In this document: positions 34,548 through 39,918 of the stretch, in pieces
Numbering within the stretch: the stretch's first letter is position 1
Layout: every line of letters starts with the position of its first letter
Assembly (NCBI GenBank): GCA_913062815.1
Contig: CAJXWZ010000003.1
Coordinates: forward strand, 1 to 39,918
Direction of reading: 5' to 3'
DNA: 39,918 nt
Source: an uncultured Colwellia sp.
Lineage (GTDB): Bacteria > Pseudomonadota > Gammaproteobacteria > Enterobacterales > Alteromonadaceae
Notes under the pieces: model-generated
What the model was told of the DNA's origin: nothing
The model's input: only the letters and a program-made list of their open reading frames with translations
Database searches by the model: none
Program-made: the position numbers and the translations under genes

Positions 34548-34874
34548 TTAAAACGGCATTTTCATCCCAGGCGGTAATTGCATACCGCCAGTTAAAGCGC
34601 CCATTTTATCTTTGTTTTGCTCTTCAACACGGCGAACAGCGTCGTTTACTGCCGCAGCAAGTAAATCTTCAATCATATCTTTGTCATCTTCCATTAAGCT
34701 TTCATCTAGCTCAACTTTACGAACACTATGACTACCTGTCATAGTGACTTTCACCATGCCAGCACCAGATTCACCCACAACTTCCATGTTAGCTAATTCT
34801 TCTTGGGCCTTTTGCATTTTTGCCTGCATTTGTTGGGCTTGCTTCATTAAGTTGCCCATGCCACCTTTCATCAT
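34548..34874 (-). CDS. ybaB: YbaB/EbfC nucleoid-associated protein
   Basis: A 108-aa DNA-binding protein of the YbaB/EbfC family: [20 protein letters not shown], the central [20 protein letters not shown] and the end [13 protein letters not shown]. It acts as a dimer that coats DNA. The ATG at 34874 has GGAG seven bases upstream; a TTG 12 bases earlier lies within that site. It follows dnaX, the usual order. Confidence 0.95.
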   Translation of the reverse strand: MMKGGMGNLMKQAQQMQAKMQKAQEELANMEVVGESGAGMVKVTMTGSHSVRKVELDESLMEDDKDMIEDLLAAAVNDAVRRVEEQNKDKMGALTGGMQLPPGMKMPF

Positions 34875-34956
34875 GATGTACTCCAAAAAATAAATTGTAT
34901 AAAATTAAATTGTCACCATTATAGCAAAATGACAAAACAACAAAACAGTAAATCGG

Positions 34957-37413
34957 TTAAATGGCACTAATACTTTCTTCATCTAAACTTGCTTGAAAAT
35001 TTTGCTGCAGCGCTAATACTATTTCATCTGTTTTAAGTAGCTCTTTAGCATAGTCATAGCGTTTATCGTTAATATGAGATTGGATCTGATATGGGTCGGC
35101 TATGGTTTGCTCAACAATATTGATGGTAACTTTAACGTCACGAGATAAGTATTGACTAATGGTTTGCTGCAATTGCTGTTGCGCTGTTTCCGTATATAAG
35201 TGCTTAGTTGCTTGATCTAACTGTAAAATCAAATTATCTTCTGTTGAGCTCTCTTCAATAGTTGCATGAATAGCTAATTGCCTTAACCGAGCAATTAACT
35301 CCATAGAGTCAATCATGTGTGCCCATTGGTCTACTTGATTGGCTTTACGTATAGTTGCGGGATCAATGCTTTCAGCTTGATACGGTTGCTCTGGTTTAGG
35401 CAGTTCGACCTTCTTATTTTCTAAATCAATTGAGTCATCAACCGTTGTATTACTTTCACCTGATGGTGATGGACGCTGTTTCGCGTCACTGGGCTTTTTT
35501 TCTTGCTTCTCCAACTGTTTCTTTCGGCTACGAAGCATGTTTCTAGTGGCTAAAACATTGCTTACCGGGCTGTCAAATGCTGGTTTTTCCACTTCACTTG
35601 CTTTGCTGCTTATCTCATGTTGCTGACCTTCTCCCTCGTTGCCTTTCAGCTGAGCAGCTTGTTGCTCAATTGCTTCTGCCTGTTGAGCTAGCGCTTGTTC
35701 GTGTTTAATACCTGACTTTTCTTGATCATTAGCCGATTGACTCACTAATTCTCCAAGCGATGCGTTGGCCTCAACTATATCTTGTGAATGAATATTTATT
35801 TTTTCACTAGTTAAAGCTTTATCAACTGACGGCTTCTGTTGGGCAAATTTTCGCTCATGATTAGTATCAGATTCATTGACTAGTTGCTCTAGTGACGAAT
35901 TAGCCTCAATCATATCTTGTGAGTGAGTATTAATCGTTTCAGGAGTACTTATTGATTGTTTACCTAGCTGCTCAAGTGACGAATTAGCCTCAATCATATC
36001 TTGTGAGTGAATATTAATCGCTTCAGGAGTACTTACTGGTTGTTTACCTAGTTGCTCAAGTGATGAGTTAGCTTCAATCATATCTTGTGAGTGAGTATTA
36101 ATCGCTTCAGGAGTACTTACTGATTGCTTACCTAACTGCTCAAGAGACGAATTAGCCTCAATCATATCTTGTGAGTGAGTGTTAATCGCTTCTCTTGTTT
36201 GAGCTTGCTCAATACTTTGCCCTTGAGCCGCTATATTCTTTTCTACTGGTAATAACTCATCAAATTCAATAGCAGCGGAAGGTAAATTGTCTTTCGCACT
36301 TGCCTCAATGCTTTTTAACTGCTCTTTGTGCATAGGCTTAAATGCAAACAAACGTAGTAATGTCATATCAAACGCTGCCTGCTCGTCTGATGCATAAGGT
36401 AAGTCTTTTCTGCCATTAACACATATTTGGTAATAAAGTTGTACATCTTCCGCTGACATAGATTGACTGAATTTTTTCAATAACTGTGCATACTCTGGCG
36501 CTAAGTCAAAATGCTGGTCAACAATTTGTACTATAGCTATTTGATGGAATAGTTGAATCAATTCCGCAAATAATCGGCTATAACTAGGGGCACAACTGGC
36601 AATTTCTTGTGACAATGCCATTAAAGCACCACCGTCTTGTTTTAATAATGCAATGACAATTTTATAAATCCAGTTTTGATCTAAGCTACCTAGCATCTGT
36701 TGAATATTAACAAGATTAATATTGCCCTGCCCTTGTGCTATGGCTTGGTCGGTTAAACTTAATGAATCACGCATACTGCCACGAGCGGCTTTTGCCAACA
36801 AGGTAAGTGTGCCCTCGTCATGGCTAACTTGCTCTTGCAACAAAATTTCACACAGCTTGGTTTCTATTTGACTAACGGTTAATGCTTTGAGGTGAAATTG
36901 TAAACAACGCGACAAAACAGTTACAGGTAGTTTTTGTGGGTCGGTAGTCGCTAAGATAAATTTTACGTGCTCAGGTGGCTCTTCAAGAGTTTTTAAAAGT
37001 GCATTGAAACTATGACGTGACAACATGTGCACTTCATCGATTAAGTAGACCTTATAACGGCCACGCGTTGGCGCATATTGTACGTTATCTAAAATTTCTC
37101 TTGTATCATCGACTTTCGTTTTAGAAGCCGCATCAATTTCTAGCAAGTCAACAAACCGGCCTTGTTCAATTTCTAGACAAGTGTCACATTGTCCGCAGGG
37201 TTTAGCGGTAATACCTATTTCACAATTCAAGCTTTTAGCAAAAATTCTGGCAATGGTTGTTTTACCAACCCCACGAGTACCAGTAAATAAGTAGGCGTGA
37301 TGAAGACGTTGTTGTGACAAGGCGTTAACAAGCACAGTCACAACATGCTCTTGCCCCATAAGCTGCTCAAAGGTTTGAGGTCGCCACTTTCTTGCTAGTA
37401 CTTGATAACTCAT
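34957..37413 (-). CDS. dnaX: DNA polymerase III subunits tau and gamma
   Basis: An 818-aa clamp-loader ATPase (tau). Walker A GTRGVGKTT lies near residue 45, the zinc cluster CxxxxxxxxCGQCDTC near 64-79, Walker B LIDEVHML near 125, and a sensor ATTDPQKLPVTVLSRC near 155-170. The collar domain runs to about 370. A long Glu/Gln/Ser-rich linker (about 375-690) holds four tandem 28-residue repeats at 408-519 and a diverged fifth near 540. The C-terminal domain for alpha and helicase binding follows. E. coli tau is 643 aa; the excess is the linker. An A AAA AAG site at codons 638-640 should yield a 642-aa gamma form. Confidence 0.97.
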   Translation of the reverse strand: MSYQVLARKWRPQTFEQLMGQEHVVTVLVNALSQQRLHHAYLFTGTRGVGKTTIARIFAKSLNCEIGITAKPCGQCDTCLEIEQGRFVDLLEIDAASKTKVDDTREILDNVQYAPTRGRYKVYLIDEVHMLSRHSFNALLKTLEEPPEHVKFILATTDPQKLPVTVLSRCLQFHLKALTVSQIETKLCEILLQEQVSHDEGTLTLLAKAARGSMRDSLSLTDQAIAQGQGNINLVNIQQMLGSLDQNWIYKIVIALLKQDGGALMALSQEIASCAPSYSRLFAELIQLFHQIAIVQIVDQHFDLAPEYAQLLKKFSQSMSAEDVQLYYQICVNGRKDLPYASDEQAAFDMTLLRLFAFKPMHKEQLKSIEASAKDNLPSAAIEFDELLPVEKNIAAQGQSIEQAQTREAINTHSQDMIEANSSLEQLGKQSVSTPEAINTHSQDMIEANSSLEQLGKQPVSTPEAINIHSQDMIEANSSLEQLGKQSISTPETINTHSQDMIEANSSLEQLVNESDTNHERKFAQQKPSVDKALTSEKINIHSQDIVEANASLGELVSQSANDQEKSGIKHEQALAQQAEAIEQQAAQLKGNEGEGQQHEISSKASEVEKPAFDSPVSNVLATRNMLRSRKKQLEKQEKKPSDAKQRPSPSGESNTTVDDSIDLENKKVELPKPEQPYQAESIDPATIRKANQVDQWAHMIDSMELIARLRQLAIHATIEESSTEDNLILQLDQATKHLYTETAQQQLQQTISQYLSRDVKVTINIVEQTIADPYQIQSHINDKRYDYAKELLKTDEIVLALQQNFQASLDEESISAI
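35486..35500 (-). promoter_or_regulatory. dnaX: Programmed -1 ribosomal frameshift site in dnaX
   Basis: The minus strand has the slippery heptamer A AAA AAG in frame at 35500-35494, as in E. coli dnaX. In the -1 frame Ala and Gln codons are followed by TGA at 35488-35486, so slippage gives a gamma product of 642 aa. GGAG lies seven to eight bases upstream as a Shine-Dalgarno-like stimulator. A short stem (GACGC / GCGTC) lies just downstream, weaker than in E. coli. Confidence 0.8.
35857..36192 (-). repeat. dnaX: Four tandem 84-bp in-frame repeats in dnaX
   Basis: Four units of 84 bp, each encoding EAINTHSQDMIEANSSLEQL plus eight more residues. The first three are nearly identical and the fourth diverges at its end. 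A fifth diverged copy (INIHSQDIVEANASLGELV) lies 45 residues after the fourth. The period was checked on the recurring TATCTT at 36165, 36081, 35997 and 35913. Confidence 0.95.
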
Positions 37414-37471
37414 AATGATTTCATTCTTATAAACCGAGTTTTTGCCAACTTAATATGCAATATAATAAAGC

Positions 37472-38017
37472 CTACTCACCTTCATACTGCATGAGCGAAT
37501 AAGGTGTTAAATCCATTGCAGCTAAGCGTTTCTCACCACCTAAATCAGGCAATGAAATAACAAAGCCAGCATCTTTTACTTGAGCACCAATACGGCGTAT
37601 CAATTTAGTCGTTGCTTCAATCGTGCCACCGGTAGCCAATAAATCATCAATAATTAAGACTTTGTCTTGGGCTGCTAACGCGTCACAATGTATTTCTAAC
37701 ACATCTTCACCATATTCTAGTTGATATGCCTGCGCAAATACATCACGAGGAAGTTTTCCTGGCTTACGCACAGGCACAAATCCTATTCCTAATGCACATG
37801 CCAAAGGAGCCCCAAATATAAAGCCTCTAGCCTCAGTACCAACAATTTTAGTAAAGCCTTGATTTTTATACTTCTGGGTTAAGAGTTCTACCGTTAATGC
37901 GAAGGCAGCACCATCTTCTAAAAGACTAGTAACATCTCTAAACAAGATGCCTTCGATAGGGTAATTAGGAATTGTTTTTATGGCCGCTTGTAGTTGTGCC
38001 AACTGTTGATCGTTCAT
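37472..38017 (-). CDS. apt: Adenine phosphoribosyltransferase
   Basis: A 181-aa purine salvage enzyme that converts adenine and PRPP to AMP. The PRPP-binding motif [16 protein letters not shown] is intact, and the [14 protein letters not shown] and VRKPGKLP segments of the Apt type are present. Full length. It precedes dnaX by 58 bp in the usual order. Confidence 0.96.
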   Translation of the reverse strand: MNDQQLAQLQAAIKTIPNYPIEGILFRDVTSLLEDGAAFALTVELLTQKYKNQGFTKIVGTEARGFIFGAPLACALGIGFVPVRKPGKLPRDVFAQAYQLEYGEDVLEIHCDALAAQDKVLIIDDLLATGGTIEATTKLIRRIGAQVKDAGFVISLPDLGGEKRLAAMDLTPYSLMQYEGE

Positions 38018-38104
38018 TTGTTATTCTTATATCAATTCAAAGTCATTAATGAGGGTAAAGAATAAAACAATTTTACAAATATTTATAGTCGAGTTAAGTG
38101 TTAA

Positions 38105-38485
38105 TCACGCTATTTTTGAGACGCTAGTATTAATTAAAGACTTTATAGTGGCTAAAAACTCAATTTCGTTTAACGGCTTGTTGATAACCTCACTAAATAA
38201 GCCAAATTCAACTAAGTTTTCAACACTAGCTTTACCTTGAGTAGTCATAAACAAAATTGAAACGTCAGCGCATTGTGGTATATTTTTTAGATTCTTAATT
38301 AGCGTTACACCGTTCATTAGCGGCATTAAATGATCAATAACATAAAGGTGAAATGGTGCTACTTGCGCTTTCTCAAAACCATCAAGTCCATTGACTGCTG
38401 TAGTAACCGTGTGTCCCAAAGCAGAGAGCAGTTGACTAATATTGTCCCTAACACTTTTCTTATCATCTACAACTAATATATTCAT
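38105..38485 (-). CDS. Single-domain response regulator (CheY-like)
   Basis: A 126-aa receiver domain without output domain. The acidic pair is VVDDKKS near residue 7, the phospho-acceptor Asp is in LYVIDHLMPLMNG, the Thr position falls in FMTTQG, and the conserved Lys is in INKPL. The ATG at 38485 (MNILVVDD) is preferred over one 12 bases upstream. No kinase gene is nearby, so its partner is unknown. Confidence 0.9.
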   Translation of the reverse strand: MNILVVDDKKSVRDNISQLLSALGHTVTTAVNGLDGFEKAQVAPFHLYVIDHLMPLMNGVTLIKNLKNIPQCADVSILFMTTQGKASVENLVEFGLFSEVINKPLNEIEFLATIKSLINTSVSKIA

Positions 38486-38608
38486 AATAGTCCACAAGCG
38501 GCAATAGCAAATTAAGCAAATTATTAATAAATTAACAATTTTCGAAGGCGCATTCTAACTTATTAAGGCAATAGATCAAAGTTTCTCTAATTAAAGCTTT
38601 TGCAATAT

Positions 38609-38857
38609 TTAGTCATTACTTTGTAGAAAAAGTTCAATTAACTTTGCACTTGATGCAGACATATTATGTGTAGATTTATTATCGTCCATTAATGACAACA
38701 CTTGTCCTCCTAGCTGCTTACCTATCTCTACTCCCCACTGATCATAAGAATTAACTTGCCATAATGTGCCTTGGACAAATATTTTATGTTCATAAAGTGC
38801 CAAAATAGCACCTAAACATTCAGGAGTTAAAGGTTGAATTAATAGTGTGCTGATTCG
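38609..38857 (-). pseudogene. pgi: C-terminal remnant of glucose-6-phosphate isomerase
   Basis: The frame reads LTPECLGAILALYEHKIFVQ, then GTLWQVNSYDQWGVEIGKQL, the very conserved C-terminal region of Pgi (LTPxxLGALIALYEHKIFVQG, INSFDQWGVELGK). The preceding part is only loosely Pgi-like (THRLLMAF-type residues in another frame near 38900) and then lost; a full enzyme has about 550 residues. No start or ribosome site is present. It lies downstream of galU on the same strand and is a deletion remnant. Confidence 0.85.
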
Positions 38858-39198
38858 TTTTCTTACACTTTTTGCTAGCTTGTTTAAAGGCCATCAGCAG
38901 TCTATGAAAAAACGCGCTGTTCCTAATGTTCATTTATTAGTTGGTAGTCATGGTATAAGTGTACTGCACAAAATTATTATGGTTTACTCACTAAGTAAAA
39001 TATCTAAACCCTGTTTCACTTGTAGTTCTTTAGCGTAATTTAAATTACGATCTTCCGTGTTGAGACCAGATCAATTAGCTCGTTATGAGTTGTCAAAACA
39101 TGAATGAATTGAAAGATTACTGTGCAGTTTGATGTTTATTTTATTCAGGTTAAGTATCGGATAGCTCTTTGCTCATCAACACCTTGAAACCGATTTTC
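38858..39198. other. Spacer between galU and the pgi remnant
   Basis: No complete gene is seen. A 23-codon open stretch on the minus strand near 39050-38980 (DRNLNYAKELQVKQGLDILL) is unassigned. The interval may hold further eroded sequence left by the loss of pgi. Confidence 0.4.
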
Positions 39199-39918
39199 TT
39201 AAAGTGATTTTAAGTAAGTAGCAAATTCCTCACCTAACTCTTTATGGCGTAAGGCGTGTTCAATATTCGCTTTCATGTAACCTAATTTTGAACCACAATC
39301 GTGAGACTTTCCTGTCATATGAAATGCTTCAACAGTTTCTTTCTCTATTAACATAGCAATAGCATCAGTGAGTTGAATTTCATCCCCTGAACCAGGAGGT
39401 GTTAAGGCTAATAAGTCCCAAATTTTTTCAGATAATACATAACGACCAACAACGGCTAAGTTCGAAGGGGCTTGTTCAACAAGCGGTTTTTCAACAATTG
39501 CCGTCATCGTTTTAGATTCACCAGGAGATAGCTCATGTCCAGCACAGTCAACAATACCATAGCTACTAACTTGCTCCGCAGGAACAGGTTCAACCATTAT
39601 TTGGCTGTAGCCCCCCACTTCATTATATCGAGCGAGCATAGCCGCTAAGTTTTCAGTTGTTAAATCAGCAGCAAAATCATCTAAAATAACATCTGGTAAC
39701 ATAACAACAAATGGAGATTCGCCAATAATAGGACGCGCTTTTAACACTGCATGTCCTAGACCCTTTGCTTCACCTTGACGAACATGTAAAATCGTTACAT
39801 CTTTTGGGCATATAGCTTGAACTTCATCAAGTAGCTGTCGTTTTACTCGTTTCTCTAACGTTGTTTCAAGTTCAAATGATTTGTCAAAATGGTTTTCGAT
39901 TGCATTTTTTGATGAATG
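39199..39918 (-). CDS. galU: UTP-glucose-1-phosphate uridylyltransferase, 5' end cut by window
   Basis: The visible 239 residues begin [20 protein letters not shown] and end [53 protein letters not shown] and [13 protein letters not shown] are the typical GalU blocks. The frame is open to the window edge, so about 60 N-terminal residues are missing. The enzyme makes UDP-glucose for envelope polysaccharides. Reduced metabolism by the neighbouring pgi cannot be assumed, since pgi may exist elsewhere. Confidence 0.95.
   Translation of the reverse strand, partial: HSSKNAIENHFDKSFELETTLEKRVKRQLLDEVQAICPKDVTILHVRQGEAKGLGHAVLKARPIIGESPFVVMLPDVILDDFAADLTTENLAAMLARYNEVGGYSQIMVEPVPAEQVSSYGIVDCAGHELSPGESKTMTAIVEKPLVEQAPSNLAVVGRYVLSEKIWDLLALTPPGSGDEIQLTDAIAMLIEKETVEAFHMTGKSHDCGSKLGYMKANIEHALRHKELGEEFATYLKSL

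Noticed and set aside
35740..36200. Regular repeats that might suggest a CRISPR array
   Set aside because: The units are 84 bp, adjacent without spacers, in frame, and encode part of DnaX.

Overview
The window reads as a low-GC marine gammaproteobacterium of the order Alteromonadales, most likely Colwelliaceae (Colwellia or Thalassotalea type). This is inferred from the core genes (apt-dnaX-ybaB, galU, ssrA), a PEP-CTERM protein, a TPR/TolB-like membrane protein and AT-rich spacers. No database search was possible, so family calls rest on motifs recognised by eye.

Region 1 (1-11360) is an integrative island inserted in the 3' end of the tmRNA gene ssrA. The ssrA 3' end at 1-76 carries the left attachment core, and a 14-bp direct copy (CGCCAGCTCCACCA) lies at 11347-11360, followed by what looks like the original ssrA terminator. 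The left third holds a rightward block: P4-type integrase, DUF6387-like protein, AlpA-type regulator, two helix-turn-helix proteins, an array of covarying hairpins, a small unknown ORF and a lone terminase small subunit. There is no large terminase and no capsid, tail or lysis gene. This layout fits a phage satellite of the PICI type. The middle holds a leftward run of very small genes, divergent from a ribbon-helix-helix regulator and flanked by two near-identical palindromes that look like its operators, so it may be a genetic switch. The right part carries a Rap1a/Tai-like secreted immunity protein, a second small tyrosine recombinase, a possible small RNA, a PEP-CTERM protein and two unknown ORFs.

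Region 2 (11400-22230) is a leftward block: a TolC-family lipoprotein, membrane fusion protein and RND pump with overlapping genes, then DUF1800, DUF1501 and an octaheme cytochrome with TPRs.

Region 3 (22230-31170) is patchy, with many spacers and decayed genes. It holds a PD40 propeller protein, a DUF4097-like protein built of seven exact 18-residue turns, a SpoU-family RNA methyltransferase, a dead parD antitoxin, a YjfB-like protein, a small Sel1 protein and a tandem duplication of a larger Sel1-repeat protein.

Region 4 (31200-39918) is leftward core sequence: a TolB-like/TPR membrane protein, a second DUF4097-like protein, ybaB, dnaX, apt, a single-domain response regulator, a C-terminal remnant of pgi, and galU, whose 5' end is cut off by the window. 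dnaX keeps the A AAA AAG programmed frameshift site and also carries four tandem 84-bp in-frame repeats. recR, usually next after ybaB, is absent here.
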